DNA from: Pristimantibacillus sp052113225
GTDB taxonomy: Bacteria > Bacillota > Bacilli > Paenibacillales > Paenibacillaceae
Direction: 5' to 3'
Assembly (NCBI RefSeq): GCF_052113225.1
Contig: NZ_JBFRCT010000004.1
Coordinates: 434,001-498,000, forward strand
DNA: 64,000 nt
Of the stretch, positions 42,043-52,110 are shown in pieces (position 1 is the stretch's first letter; every line of letters begins with the position of its first letter). The notes below the pieces were generated by a model. It did no database searches, was not told the origin of the DNA, and saw nothing but the letters and a program-made list of their open reading frames with translations. Position numbers and translations under genes: made by a program.

Positions 42043-43233
42043 TTACAAAATGCTGGCTGTTTGCGACATCAAGTTAGAAAGTTGGCTTAATTGATCGCTG
42101 ATCGTACGGATTTCGTCTGTTGTCAATTTATCGTAAGTTACGTATTGTCCATTCGATTGATGAGTAAGCAAGGTTTGCTCCAGTTGTTGGAACGCTTGAT
42201 CAAGCTGATTGCCCAGATCAGGATTTTTCTCGTTAAGTGCTGGAATAATAGCCAGGTACACCGTTTTCGAACCATCAACGTTAGCAGCAAAATCGACCAG
42301 ATCTAGGTGGGAGTAAATTTCCTCTTCCCCTGTAATCTTCGAAGTAGCCGCTTCGTTCAGCAGTTCCATTGCTCCGGCAACAACCGTTTTAGCATCAAGC
42401 TCATACGATTTCGCTTGCGCCTGTAAGTCTTGCGTATCTTTCAACAACTGGTCAGCAATAACATCCATGCCTGCGAGGGAATTATCAACCCACAGGGCTT
42501 TTTCGATTCTATGGAAACCTGTCCAAGTTGCCGGATCTTCTACGTCACCGATACGAGCATCGATCTTCGGATCGAGTTCGCCGAAGCTTTCCGCGATTGG
42601 CTCGATGGCTTCATAGAATACACGTGCTTTCGCATATTCCAGCTTCGCTTGATCAGCATTGCCTGCTTTCACAGCATCAACGAAAGCTTTCGTTTGATCT
42701 GTCAATTGGGCTGTTTGCTCTTCAACATAAGTTTTGTAATTAGCCACGGCTTTCGTCAGCAGCTCTGAAGTGCTGCCTGTTGTTTCTTTCGCGTTAAGAA
42801 GCGTCGTTAATGCCTCTTGCAGTTTAGCTGCAGTGTCTTTCAGCACAACAAAATCTATTTTATCATAAGCCGAAGCTGAGAAGATCGGCATTTCATATTT
42901 CTCAACATCTGTATATTCGAGTGGGAATGTTTGGCGTACGGCGTTCTCATAGGACAGCCACGCATCGTTGATCGATTTGCCCAGCGTTTTCACTTGCTCC
43001 GTATCTTGCTTGTCTATTGCAGCTTGCAGTTGTGTTGTAAGCTCTTGCAGCTTAACGGTTCCGTCTTTAATGGCGCTATTGCCGCCAGCTGGAGCGTCGC
43101 TTTGCTGCGCGTTAGTTGCCGCCGCGTTAGTTGCTGCAGTATTGTTCGAAGCTTCATTGTTGTTGTTTCCACATGCACTAAGAGCTAAAGCGGACGCTAC
43201 GAATAACCCTGCGATTGTAACTGTTTTTTTCAC
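42043..43233 (-). CDS. efeO: Iron uptake lipoprotein EfeO (imelysin/M75 family)
   Basis: This 396-residue lipoprotein has a signal with lipobox LSAC (about residue 21), an Asn/Ala-rich linker to 55, and then the all-helical EfeO/M75 fold. Landmarks are WLSYENAVRQTFPLEYTDVE near 92 and the HxxE-type segment in TGFHRIEKALWVD near 240. It binds iron outside the membrane and hands it to the permease EfeU. GTG start with GGGGGAAA upstream. It lies between efeU and efeB in the same operon. Confidence 0.92.
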   Translation of the reverse strand: MKKTVTIAGLFVASALALSACGNNNNEASNNTAATNAAATNAQQSDAPAGGNSAIKDGTVKLQELTTQLQAAIDKQDTEQVKTLGKSINDAWLSYENAVRQTFPLEYTDVEKYEMPIFSASAYDKIDFVVLKDTAAKLQEALTTLLNAKETTGSTSELLTKAVANYKTYVEEQTAQLTDQTKAFVDAVKAGNADQAKLEYAKARVFYEAIEPIAESFGELDPKIDARIGDVEDPATWTGFHRIEKALWVDNSLAGMDVIADQLLKDTQDLQAQAKSYELDAKTVVAGAMELLNEAATSKITGEEEIYSHLDLVDFAANVDGSKTVYLAIIPALNEKNPDLGNQLDQAFQQLEQTLLTHQSNGQYVTYDKLTTDEIRTISDQLSQLSNLMSQTASIL

Positions 43234-43281
43234 TTCTGGTTTCCCCCATTGTTTGGACCATTTATCTGTATGGCCTTTGAT

Positions 43282-44784
43282 TTAAACAGCTTTACTATTT
43301 CTTATGCGTTGACTGGACAGCTTTTGAAGCAATACAACAGCAACGGCAATGATCAGGAACAATAATTGCGGCAAGGTGCTGTACCAAGAAGGATATATAC
43401 TTAACGTCATACGCTCAGGCAAGTAATCTTGTACGGTGGAAGGAATGATTCCCGCCATTTGCAAGCTGTGAATTCCCGAACCCATAAACTTAAAGCACAG
43501 ATAAAAGACGATAATGCTTGATACCAGGAATACTGGCCGAACAGGCAGCCGCGTTCCCGCCTTCACCATAACAACTGCACATAAGGCCAGAATACCAAAG
43601 CCTGCCGCTATTCCGATTGCCAGCTCCGTACCAGGCATTTTGCCCACCATTCCAACAAGGAAAATAACGGTCTCCAAGCCTTCACGCACAATCGCGAAAA
43701 AGGCAAGCAGTGCAATGGATATCATGCGGCCGCTCGTGAGCGCTTCGGTGCTCTTCGACTGTAAAAACTTATTCCAACGTTTGACATCGGAATTGCGGTG
43801 CAGCCAGTAGCTGACATACAGGAGCATAACGCTCGCCAGGACACCGGTCCAACCGTTGATAAGCGAATTGTTATGGCCAAACGCACTGGACGATAACAAC
43901 ACAGTGACGATAAAGCCTACAGCCACACATACAAGAAGGGCTGCAGCCGATCCGCCAATAACCCAGCGTTTGGCAGCAACGGACTCCGACTTTTTGGCAT
44001 ACATGAGCAGCGTTCCTACAACTAATAAACCTTCCAGACCTTCACGAAGCGGAATTAATGCCGCATCCCACCAGGAATATTGTGCATCAACTAGAGGCGT
44101 CAAGGATTCGATCAATCGGTTTGCTATAGAAAAAGCCTGGTCTTGCTTCTCCGGACTGGACAGATAAGCATCCATGAGAACCAAGTCACGCTCGGCGTTA
44201 TTGTATTTGGCCTGTGACTGACTGACGACATCCCCTTCGATGGACAGCCATTGACTTTGCAGCAGCTTTACTTCATTGCGGGCTTCAGGCCATGCTTGCT
44301 TTTTCATGAGATCGCCGGCTTGTCTAAGCTTCATAATATATGTACTTAACGTCATTTCGCTCTTGCCCGTATTGTCCGTGTAAGCACCGTCCGAGTAATT
44401 GCGTAATGAGAAATGAAGCGTTCCGGCAACTTCGGATGCTTGCTTCAAATCTTTGTTAAGGAAAGCCAGGGATAAGCTTGCGATCTGACGATCGATTTCC
44501 AAGGACATATCCAAAGAATCCTGCTTAACCTCGTTCTTGTTCGTACTCCACCATTTCTTCACAAGCGCAAAATCTTTGGAAGCCAGTTCCATATCTCCAA
44601 CGTTAAGCTCGGTAACCATGTGCTCCGTATTCGAGACAGCTGCTGCAACAGCATCCCCATTGGCATCGTCTTGAGCCGCCGCGAAAGCAGGGCTGCAGCT
44701 GCATAAAAGAAGGGCAATCATAAAGACTACACGGATCACAGTGAGTGAACTGTTTACCTTCCACCGTTTCTCGTTAGTCATCAT
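43282..44784 (-). CDS. efeU: Iron permease EfeU (FTR1 family)
   Basis: This 500-residue protein has a signal-like N-terminal helix (about 12-32), an extracellular helical domain to about 235, then seven membrane segments. The two iron-coordinating REGLE motifs are present (PLREGLEGLLVVG near 250 and IVREGLETVIFLVG near 360). It transports iron across the cytoplasmic membrane. The ATG at 44782-44784 has AAAGGGG upstream and is better than the frame start at 44802. First gene of the efe operon, directly behind a Fur-like box. Confidence 0.92.
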   Translation of the reverse strand: MMTNEKRWKVNSSLTVIRVVFMIALLLCSCSPAFAAAQDDANGDAVAAAVSNTEHMVTELNVGDMELASKDFALVKKWWSTNKNEVKQDSLDMSLEIDRQIASLSLAFLNKDLKQASEVAGTLHFSLRNYSDGAYTDNTGKSEMTLSTYIMKLRQAGDLMKKQAWPEARNEVKLLQSQWLSIEGDVVSQSQAKYNNAERDLVLMDAYLSSPEKQDQAFSIANRLIESLTPLVDAQYSWWDAALIPLREGLEGLLVVGTLLMYAKKSESVAAKRWVIGGSAAALLVCVAVGFIVTVLLSSSAFGHNNSLINGWTGVLASVMLLYVSYWLHRNSDVKRWNKFLQSKSTEALTSGRMISIALLAFFAIVREGLETVIFLVGMVGKMPGTELAIGIAAGFGILALCAVVMVKAGTRLPVRPVFLVSSIIVFYLCFKFMGSGIHSLQMAGIIPSTVQDYLPERMTLSIYPSWYSTLPQLLFLIIAVAVVLLQKLSSQRIRNSKAV

Positions 44785-44812
44785 GACAGCCCCTTTGCTC
44801 ACACTTTAATAA

Positions 44813-44836
44813 AATAATTGATAATGATAATGAATC
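44813..44836 (-). promoter_or_regulatory. Fur box upstream of efeUOB
   Basis: The plus strand contains TTGATAATGATAATGAATCT, in which the GATAAT hexamer occurs twice in tandem, as in the Fur consensus. It lies about 35 bases before the efeU start, so repression by iron-loaded Fur is expected. Confidence 0.65.
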
Positions 44837-44907
44837 TCAACCCAAGTATTTATTATAGTTACATTGATATGGAGTGTCAATGGGATATCCTATCCTTTTC
44901 ACAGCAC

Positions 44908-44967
44908 AAAAAGTCCTCTAGGAATCATGTTTAAGCTGATGCTCAGAACATGATTTTAGAGAACCCT
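44908..44967 (-). terminator. Terminator of the PAP2 phosphatase gene
   Basis: Arms based on TCTCTAAAATCATGTT and ACATGATTCCTAGAGGA, with a few mismatches, are followed on the minus strand by CTTTTTG. It lies 20 bases after the PAP2 gene. Confidence 0.65.
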
Positions 44968-44988
44968 TTTATAACGCTAAGAACGTTT

Positions 44989-45675
44989 TCAGGATTTATT
45001 CTCACTTCGCTGCCGCATTTTTTTAGACATCCATCTTTTTTCTAAAAATCGTTCATATAACGCGATACTAATGGACATCCAAGCCGCACTTACCAAATAA
45101 CCACCGATCACATCGCTTGGGTAATGAACCCCAAGATATATTCTGCTGATTCCAATCATCAGTACAATCGCAATTCCAGCCAGAATAACACCTATTCGCA
45201 GCCAGCCATACTTCAAATGCTTCCATATGAAATAAATCGTAATCCCGTATAGCGTAAAGGCCGACATGGAGTGCCCGCTTGGAAAGCTAAAGCCTGAAGC
45301 ATCGATAATCCGATGAATATCTGGTCTTGCCCGGTGAAAAATCCCCTTGAGCGAAAGATTCAACAGAAGGGAACAGCCTATTACACCGAGGTAAAATATT
45401 AGTTCTCTTCGATAGCCTATAACAGCAAGCCCCACCGCAAAGATGACAATAATAATGCTGACATACAAGCCTGAACCAAAGTTCGTAAATCCCTTCATCC
45501 AGAAGGTAAGCCCACTGGAACGCAGACCTTGGATTGCATCTGACAAATGCTTATCAAAAGCAACTATTCGTTGAGCCTTAATTAATTGCGCAATCCAAAA
45601 AAAGAAAATCAGAACAACGATAGTAAAAATAAATGATCGAAATAAAACAAGGTTCTGCCCATTCTTAATTCTCAT
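44989..45675 (-). CDS. PAP2 family phosphatase
   Basis: This membrane phosphatase of about 228 residues has five or six membrane helices. The three-part acid phosphatase signature is present: KGIFHRARPD, then SFPSGHSMSAF, then GISRIYLGVHYPSDVIGG. It likely removes phosphate from lipid pyrophosphates such as undecaprenyl pyrophosphate or from phosphatidate. The ATG at 45673-45675 with AGGGAG upstream is preferred over the frame start at 45744. It stands alone between the efe operon and the rhamnogalacturonan gene. Confidence 0.9.
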   Translation of the reverse strand: MRIKNGQNLVLFRSFIFTIVVLIFFFWIAQLIKAQRIVAFDKHLSDAIQGLRSSGLTFWMKGFTNFGSGLYVSIIIVIFAVGLAVIGYRRELIFYLGVIGCSLLLNLSLKGIFHRARPDIHRIIDASGFSFPSGHSMSAFTLYGITIYFIWKHLKYGWLRIGVILAGIAIVLMIGISRIYLGVHYPSDVIGGYLVSAAWMSISIALYERFLEKRWMSKKMRQRSENKS

Positions 45676-45789
45676 GCCACTGCTCCCTGCTCTTGTGCAA
45701 CTCGTTACTGTCTTATTGTAATCCAAGTTATTAAAATTATCCAAAAGCCTAAGTGTTATGAACTCAGAGCAATACTGTATGTCATAACG

Positions 45790-45821
45790 AAAAAAAAGCT
45801 GCCAGACGTAATCTGGCAGCC
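45790..45821 (-). terminator. Terminator of the rhamnogalacturonan lyase gene
   Basis: GCTGCCAGA and TCTGGCAGC arms are followed by eight T residues on the minus strand, 11 bases after the stop. Confidence 0.85.
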
Positions 45822-45831
45822 AATTTAAAAT

Positions 45832-48800
45832 TTATTTCACTGTTACTTTCATCACTGTACTTTCGGTTACACCTGCATCATTAATTAACTCCACACGGTA
45901 TTCGTATGTCCCCTTCGCGCGTCCCGTGATGTTCGTAACCGAAGATTGGGCGTTTGGCGTTTTCGCCGTCAGCGACTGGGTATCGATCAGAATGCCATTC
46001 TCATAAAGCTTGTAGGCCGTGGCGTTCGTTCCCCACCACATGTTCATCGTTACTTTATAGTCGCCGTTATTATCCCAATTGTCATTCGACAGAACTGGTT
46101 TACCCGGTGAAGCATCCTTCACTGTAACGGTAAGCGGCGAACATGCCGTTGTACCAAACGAATTGATCAACTCACAAGTATACGTGTACGTACCGTTCGC
46201 CTTGCCACTGACAGCAGCAGCAGCCGTTTGGGCAGTAGGCGAGTTGTCAGTCAGCTTTTTCGTATCAATCAGAACGCCGTTCTCATAAAGCTTGTAAGTC
46301 GTACCGTTGTAGCCGTACCACATGTTCATCGTAATCTTGTAGCTGCCGTCCAGCAAACCCGTATCGTAGCCGTTGTCGCTCGAGAGCACAGGCTTGCCTG
46401 GGACACCCATTGCATTCTCTTCGGGCTGCGGTGCTGTGTACTGAATTCGTGGAGCAGCTGGCATTTCCATGCCAGCACCAAGGAAGAAGCTTGTATGTGG
46501 AGGCTGGTTGTAGCCGCTGTTCTGCCAAGCGACACCAAGGCGGTAGACGGGATCCTGCATCAGTGTCCGAATGCGCAAATCAGTAAGGTCCGTTGTCGTA
46601 TAGATGCGCAGCTCTGAGCTATCCGCCGAACGCCATACGACCTCTTCACGCCAATCACCAAACAAGTCAGCTTGCAGAGAAGGATTACCTTTAGTCGAGT
46701 TATTGGATAACGTACCTTCTGCTGTCAGCAGATTTTCAGTTGTTTGAGTCTCGTAATTCCATTTGTCGATTTTACCCGTACCTGCTTTCACAACCGGATC
46801 CCACTGATGATCAAGCAGCTCTCTCAGCGGATCGGCATCCCACCAAATCGCATTGTTTGTTGAAGCAGGAATATTCGTGCTGATCATCTCGCCTTGTGCA
46901 CTGTAAAGACCGGTAAGCTGAATCTGCTGTTCATTCGTAATGGTGGATGCCCACATTTCTTCACCTGGATGATTAGGGTCCAGATCTGCGGACAGTCCCC
47001 GTCCCGTATCGATACCAGTGTGAATGCCCCAGACGATATCGCCGGTAGCAGCATCATGCATTTCGAGGCCATAGTCCGCATCCGTATGCTCATGTACGCC
47101 AAACACCTCAAGACCCGGGCGGGTTGGATCAAGATCGCCAAAATGCATCGCATCGCCATGTCCTAATCCCGTACTGTACAGAACTTCGCCATTGTCGTCG
47201 ATAGCAAGTGCACCAAACAGAATTTCATCCTTGCCATCCTGGTCAACATCACCGACCGACATATTATGGTTACCTTGCGCCACATAGCTGCCATTGCCTT
47301 CATCGTTCGTATCAAACTTCCAACGCTTCGTCAGCTTACCGTCTTTGAAATCGTAAGCAACGATCACGGTACGTGTATAATAGCCACGGCTGAAAATCAC
47401 ACTTGGATGCTCTCCGTCCAGATAAGCGACTGAAGCGAGGAAGCGGTCGACCCGGTTGCCATACGTGTCGCCCCATGCGCCAACATCGCCGCGAGGAGGA
47501 TCATAGCTGACAGTCGATACTGCTCCGCCCGTCTTGCCATTAAACACCGTCAGGAATTCATCACCTAGAAGCACATAACCCGAGCTGTTGCGGTTATCCT
47601 TGGAGGCATCGCCAATCACTTTGCCCTGTCCGTCGATTGTGCCATCCGCTGTCTTCAGCACAACCTCTGCTTTGCCGTCACCGTCCAGATCATAAACCAT
47701 AAACGGCGAATAGTGCGCCCCGGCACGAATGTTTGGACCAAGGTTAATACGCCATAAACGTGTGCCATCCATTTTGTAAGCATCCATATAGACGATACCT
47801 GTATATCCAGCCTGCGAATTGTCCTTGGCGTTCGAGGGCGACCACAGCATGACATACTCATATTGACCATCGCCGTCCAGATCACCAACACTTCCATCAC
47901 CTGCGCTATACGTATACGGCTGACCGTCTTTTGTATAGGCATCGGCAGGCTTTTGCAAAGGAATAGACAAATATTGCTGCTGCCATACGCCAAACGCTTT
48001 CGTGGCTGGTCTTTCAATGCCGTTAATTATTAACGTAATGCGGTATTGAGCCTGGTTAGTTCCCTCGGCATCAAGGTAATTCGTGCTGCCCGTAATAGGT
48101 GCCGCATTCAGCTTCACTCCATCGCGGTATACGTTAAAAGCGATCGTATCCGGATCAAGGCCAAGCATACGCCAGCCGATATAGACACCGTCTGTTTGTT
48201 TAACCGCAACCGGTGCGCGGTCCAAATACTCCATGCTGCGGTACAGCGTTGTTACTGCTTCAGTCACCAGTACATCCGATTGAGCGGATATCCCGCCTGC
48301 GTTAACCGACGCTGCTTTGTAATAGTAAGGAACCGTCGTTAATACGTTAGAATCCGTGTAAGAGGGCTCTTTTGTTTTGCCAATCAGCTTGAACTCTCCG
48401 TTTGCTTTCGAAGCACGATAGACATTATAAGCACGTGCCTCCGGCGAACCGGTCCAGACAATCGTTACGCTATTCTTGCTGATCGTAGCCACACTCAGAT
48501 CCTGCGGAACTGGAGCAAGCGGTACACTTGGATCGATTGTAGAGATCGTAAGTTCATTCGAAGCAACCGATTCAAAGCCAGCGCTGTCTACAGCCGTAAC
48601 GGTGTAACCATATTGCTGCCCGACATCTCCTGTTGTATCGCGGAAGGTCGTGCCCGTTACTTCTCCAAGAAGCTCAGCATTGCTTGCATCCGCAGATTTG
48701 CGGTATACACGGTAAGTTGCTGCACTTTCTGCCGCTGTCCACGACAGCTGCACTTCGACCGGATCCGTTGCAAGCTGGAGCTCATCAAGCTTTAGTCCAG

Positions 48801-51786
48801 CTGGAGCAAGTAAAATCGGCGTAATCTCAAGGCCATTCAAATGTGCCGTTTGACCGCTGAATACGAGGTTCATCTGGCCGTCTTTCACCGCGATGTTGTT
48901 GTATACTTTCTCGGCAATATTTTCCTTGCCGGAAGATACCGTGCCGTAGTCCTTGCCTTCAATAGCCACATTCGTTTTGATAGAACCAATCCAGTCGCCT
49001 GTGTAGGTCTTCACCGAATAATAGCCGTTCGGAAGATCGACTTTGAACTCATACGAATTCGCGAAGTAAGCAACAAAGTCACGACGCAAAGCATCGGTAG
49101 CTGAGCCGCGGTCGCGGTCGATCATCCCGGTGCTGTCCGTTAAGCCGTAACCTCTCTCTGGTGTATACAAGACGCTGCGCGTCACCTCTGAATAACCATC
49201 TGCAACCGGCGCACCAACTGGGCCAAAATCATACCGGTATTTGGCCGACTTGGTCGAAATGGTGACCTCATCAGAAGGTGTGGATTCACCCCGGCCATTA
49301 ACCGCTGTTACACGGATAGTATACTTCTGTCCTTCTGCCATACCGCCCATTGTGAACGTAGGAACCGTCGCTGAACCTACCATTTTATAAGCCGATTCGG
49401 GGTCCGATGCCAGCTTGCGGTACACCTTGTAAATATCCGCTGTCTCATCTGCATTCCATTTCAGAACTGCACCCGCATTGCTGACGCTGCCTGCGATCAA
49501 GCCTGTCAGCTTCGCCGGCACATCCGCCGGAAGCTCAATTTCCTTCACGGCTTGTGCAAGCGGCAGATCCAGCTGCTGAATACCTCCTGCCAGCAGGCGG
49601 GCAAGCTGAATCGCACCGTATTCCTGGAAGTGTGTATTATCCGCCGAACCGTTCGGGAAAGCCTGATAGATACCCGGATCGGCATAGAGGAATACCGATG
49701 CTGTAGCTTCAAACCCAATGGAATTGTAATAGGCAACACTGAGTGCACTAAGGTCGACCACAGCAACATCTTTATCTGCTGCCGCTTCCTTCATCGCCTG
49801 AACGTATTCCGGGAAGCTGACGTTGAACCTGCCAGTCTCCGCATTAAAGTCACGGCGACCCATCGGGGTCACAAGAATAGGAGTCGCTCCGCGTTGGATA
49901 GCGCCTTCAATATAATAGTTCTCCAGAAAGCTCTTATAATCCGCCGGAGATGCGTACCGGTCAGGGATGCTGATCGTCGCATCGTTGTGACCGAATTGAA
50001 CGAGGAAATAATCACCTGGTTTAATCGCACGCAAAATCTCGTCGAGACGGCCCTCAGTAATGAAGTTCTTCGTGCTGCGTCCGCCAATCGCATTGTTTAC
50101 GATAGCTACATCATTATTGAAGAAGCGAGGCAGCATTTGGCCCCAGCCGGCTTGCGGCTCCCAATAAGGATCGTAAGTCTGTACCGTCGAGTCACCGGCA
50201 ATATAGACGGTTGGAATCTCTCCCGGCTGACGATCATTCTGTTTCGTAATCACGATAGCATTGATTTTTGCAGCCGTGCCTGTGAAGTCGAAATTTAATT
50301 GACCGTCAACCAGCGCAATCGGGAATTCCATCTCCAGGTATTGGCCTGCTGTCTTAGCTGTCTGCTGCACTTTCTGGATATTTTCTACCTTAATCGCGAT
50401 GTCGGTTGCCCCTTCTGCATCACCGGCAACAAGCGACACGGTGTAGTCACCGTTTGGCAGATCCACGTTAAACGATGTATCCTGCACCTGAGCGAAATCC
50501 GATTTAATCGGATCCGTTGTGCTGCGGTCTACTGCTGTTACTTTCGTTGGATCGGTAAAACCATATTTCTGCGATGTCGAATACTTCGTAGAAGCTGCTA
50601 CACGAATATAACCGTCAGCCAGTTCTCCTGGGCCGAAGTCAAACCGCTGAACCCCGCCTTCAGAGAGCTCAACTGGCGGAACATAAACCGTGCTCGATAC
50701 CGTACTGGAAGCCGTAGATTCGCCTGCATCATTCACCGCAATGATCTGATAATAATAGCGCTTCGAAGTATCGGCAGTCGTGTCCATATAAGAAGGGCTG
50801 GTCGATTGCCCGATCTCGGCAAACGGTCCCGCTGCATCCTCGGAACGGAGTACCTTGTAGTTGGCTGCGCCTTCGGCAACATTCCAGCTCAGCTTCACGG
50901 AATCGGCTTTCACTTCATCCACCGCCACACCCGTCGGTGCTGCTGGAGGCTGCGGAGCCGGAACTTCGCTAACTGAAGCCGGTGCGCTAAGCTCGGATTC
51001 CAGTCCACTTGCGCCAGTTGCGGATACGTAATAGGTATAGCCGCTGCCTACCGCAACGGTTGTATCCGAATAAGTTGTTTCCGTTGTTTGGCTAAGAAGT
51101 GTTGGCTCGCTATCCGTACCGCTTGCACGATATACCGAATATTGCGCTGCTCCATCAACACTGTTCCATGCTAGTGTCACGCTGGAGGAGGTCAGACCAG
51201 TCACTGCAAGTGAAGCCGGAGCAGCCGGTGCTGCTTCAACTACCTCTTCAATGACAAGACCATTTAAATAGCCGCCCGCGCCAGTTCCGGTAACGTCTAC
51301 TGTCAATTGTCCATCACTAACCGTCGTCTGGTATGTAACAGAGGTAACCGCTTGTCTGCTGGAAATCGTCCCTGCAGTTATCCCTTCGAGAGCAATCGTT
51401 GTTTTTGTTGTACTGGTGCCTGTGAGCAAATCTCCGGAATAGGCGGTAACGTCATATTCACCATTAGGAAGATCTGCAAGGAAGGTATAAGCTGTACCAA
51501 GTATAAAATCATTCGTCAGCTCATCGCCGCCCGAACGGTTACGGGACGCTACCGCCTGCTTCAGGCCATAGCCAGTCTCTGCTGTATAAAGCAGCGATTC
51601 ATGCACTTTCGTATAGCCGTCCTTAACCGGACTTGAAGCTGTGCCAAAATCGAATTTTTTCACGATTGGCTCTTCAGCACTTGCATGAGCCTGCTGAGCA
51701 CCAAACTGCATGCCCGGCAGTAATGTCGTACAGAGAAGCACGAAGGCCAGCAATGACATATACAATGGTCTTCTATTTATTCGCAT
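45832..51786 (-). CDS. Secreted rhamnogalacturonan acetylesterase (CE12) - rhamnogalacturonan lyase (PL11) fusion
   Basis: This 1984-residue protein has a signal peptide (1-36) and a malectin-like carbohydrate domain (about 40-185), which recurs near 375-515 and 855-1000 (KFDFG, RFDFG and RYDFG starts). Fibronectin type III domains lie near 190-370, 770-850 and 1005-1185. An SGNH/CE12 esterase occupies about 520-755 (AGDSTVQTY, GGRSTKN, QFGHND, DNTHF), and a PL11 lyase about 1190-1790 (YLDRAPVAVKQTDGVYIGWR, GDLDGDGQYEYVMLWSPSN, DLDGDGKAEVVLKT). Two C-terminal repeats with VLSxDN and ITMNMW motifs occupy 1795-1984. It should deacetylate and cleave rhamnogalacturonan I outside the cell. No SLH anchor is present. 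Two cre sites lie upstream. Confidence 0.9.
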   Translation of the reverse strand: MRINRRPLYMSLLAFVLLCTTLLPGMQFGAQQAHASAEEPIVKKFDFGTASSPVKDGYTKVHESLLYTAETGYGLKQAVASRNRSGGDELTNDFILGTAYTFLADLPNGEYDVTAYSGDLLTGTSTTKTTIALEGITAGTISSRQAVTSVTYQTTVSDGQLTVDVTGTGAGGYLNGLVIEEVVEAAPAAPASLAVTGLTSSSVTLAWNSVDGAAQYSVYRASGTDSEPTLLSQTTETTYSDTTVAVGSGYTYYVSATGASGLESELSAPASVSEVPAPQPPAAPTGVAVDEVKADSVKLSWNVAEGAANYKVLRSEDAAGPFAEIGQSTSPSYMDTTADTSKRYYYQIIAVNDAGESTASSTVSSTVYVPPVELSEGGVQRFDFGPGELADGYIRVAASTKYSTSQKYGFTDPTKVTAVDRSTTDPIKSDFAQVQDTSFNVDLPNGDYTVSLVAGDAEGATDIAIKVENIQKVQQTAKTAGQYLEMEFPIALVDGQLNFDFTGTAAKINAIVITKQNDRQPGEIPTVYIAGDSTVQTYDPYWEPQAGWGQMLPRFFNNDVAIVNNAIGGRSTKNFITEGRLDEILRAIKPGDYFLVQFGHNDATISIPDRYASPADYKSFLENYYIEGAIQRGATPILVTPMGRRDFNAETGRFNVSFPEYVQAMKEAAADKDVAVVDLSALSVAYYNSIGFEATASVFLYADPGIYQAFPNGSADNTHFQEYGAIQLARLLAGGIQQLDLPLAQAVKEIELPADVPAKLTGLIAGSVSNAGAVLKWNADETADIYKVYRKLASDPESAYKMVGSATVPTFTMGGMAEGQKYTIRVTAVNGRGESTPSDEVTISTKSAKYRYDFGPVGAPVADGYSEVTRSVLYTPERGYGLTDSTGMIDRDRGSATDALRRDFVAYFANSYEFKVDLPNGYYSVKTYTGDWIGSIKTNVAIEGKDYGTVSSGKENIAEKVYNNIAVKDGQMNLVFSGQTAHLNGLEITPILLAPAGLKLDELQLATDPVEVQLSWTAAESAATYRVYRKSADASNAELLGEVTGTTFRDTTGDVGQQYGYTVTAVDSAGFESVASNELTISTIDPSVPLAPVPQDLSVATISKNSVTIVWTGSPEARAYNVYRASKANGEFKLIGKTKEPSYTDSNVLTTVPYYYKAASVNAGGISAQSDVLVTEAVTTLYRSMEYLDRAPVAVKQTDGVYIGWRMLGLDPDTIAFNVYRDGVKLNAAPITGSTNYLDAEGTNQAQYRITLIINGIERPATKAFGVWQQQYLSIPLQKPADAYTKDGQPYTYSAGDGSVGDLDGDGQYEYVMLWSPSNAKDNSQAGYTGIVYMDAYKMDGTRLWRINLGPNIRAGAHYSPFMVYDLDGDGKAEVVLKTADGTIDGQGKVIGDASKDNRNSSGYVLLGDEFLTVFNGKTGGAVSTVSYDPPRGDVGAWGDTYGNRVDRFLASVAYLDGEHPSVIFSRGYYTRTVIVAYDFKDGKLTKRWKFDTNDEGNGSYVAQGNHNMSVGDVDQDGKDEILFGALAIDDNGEVLYSTGLGHGDAMHFGDLDPTRPGLEVFGVHEHTDADYGLEMHDAATGDIVWGIHTGIDTGRGLSADLDPNHPGEEMWASTITNEQQIQLTGLYSAQGEMISTNIPASTNNAIWWDADPLRELLDHQWDPVVKAGTGKIDKWNYETQTTENLLTAEGTLSNNSTKGNPSLQADLFGDWREEVVWRSADSSELRIYTTTDLTDLRIRTLMQDPVYRLGVAWQNSGYNQPPHTSFFLGAGMEMPAAPRIQYTAPQPEENAMGVPGKPVLSSDNGYDTGLLDGSYKITMNMWYGYNGTTYKLYENGVLIDTKKLTDNSPTAQTAAAAVSGKANGTYTYTCELINSFGTTACSPLTVTVKDASPGKPVLSNDNWDNNGDYKVTMNMWWGTNATAYKLYENGILIDTQSLTAKTPNAQSSVTNITGRAKGTYEYRVELINDAGVTESTVMKVTVK

Positions 51787-51861
51787 ATAATGGATATCCC
51801 CGCTTCCTAATTTTAAGTTCGTCAGTAGTATCTAGAGATGCTTTACAAGATTCCTTTGTAT

Positions 51862-51875
51862 TGCAACCGCTTTCA
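51862..51875 (+). promoter_or_regulatory. cre (CcpA) site
   Basis: TGCAACCGCTTTCA matches 13 of 14 positions of TGWAANCGNTNWCA. It is 76-89 bases before the lyase start codon, in the expected leader or promoter region. Confidence 0.6.
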
Positions 51876-52004
51876 AAACTACCGTTCCAGCTGATGCCAG
51901 CAATCGGTTTGCTGACTTCTGCCTTCCTCTGTTATTGATCCCCTTCCTCCTTTCGAGTACTGACAAGCTTGGTAGTCATTACCATGTAATTGACTCACAC
52001 AAGA

Positions 52005-52018
52005 TGATATCGCTTTCA
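52005..52018 (+). promoter_or_regulatory. cre (CcpA) site, perfect consensus
   Basis: TGATATCGCTTTCA (TGAAAGCGATATCA on the other strand) fits the cre consensus at all 14 positions. It lies about 220 bases upstream of the lyase gene, with the second site between them. Confidence 0.65.
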
Positions 52019-52074
52019 GAAAATAGTTCCTATGTAAAAATCAGCTATTTTTCATCAAAAATCAGTGGTTGAAC

Positions 52075-52110
52075 AAAAAGGCAGCTAATCCGTGAGATCA
52101 GCTGCCTTAA
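52075..52110 (-). terminator. Terminator downstream of small lipoprotein gene
   Basis: GGCAGCT and AGCTGCC arms with a 13-nt loop are followed on the minus strand by TTTTTG. Confidence 0.65.
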
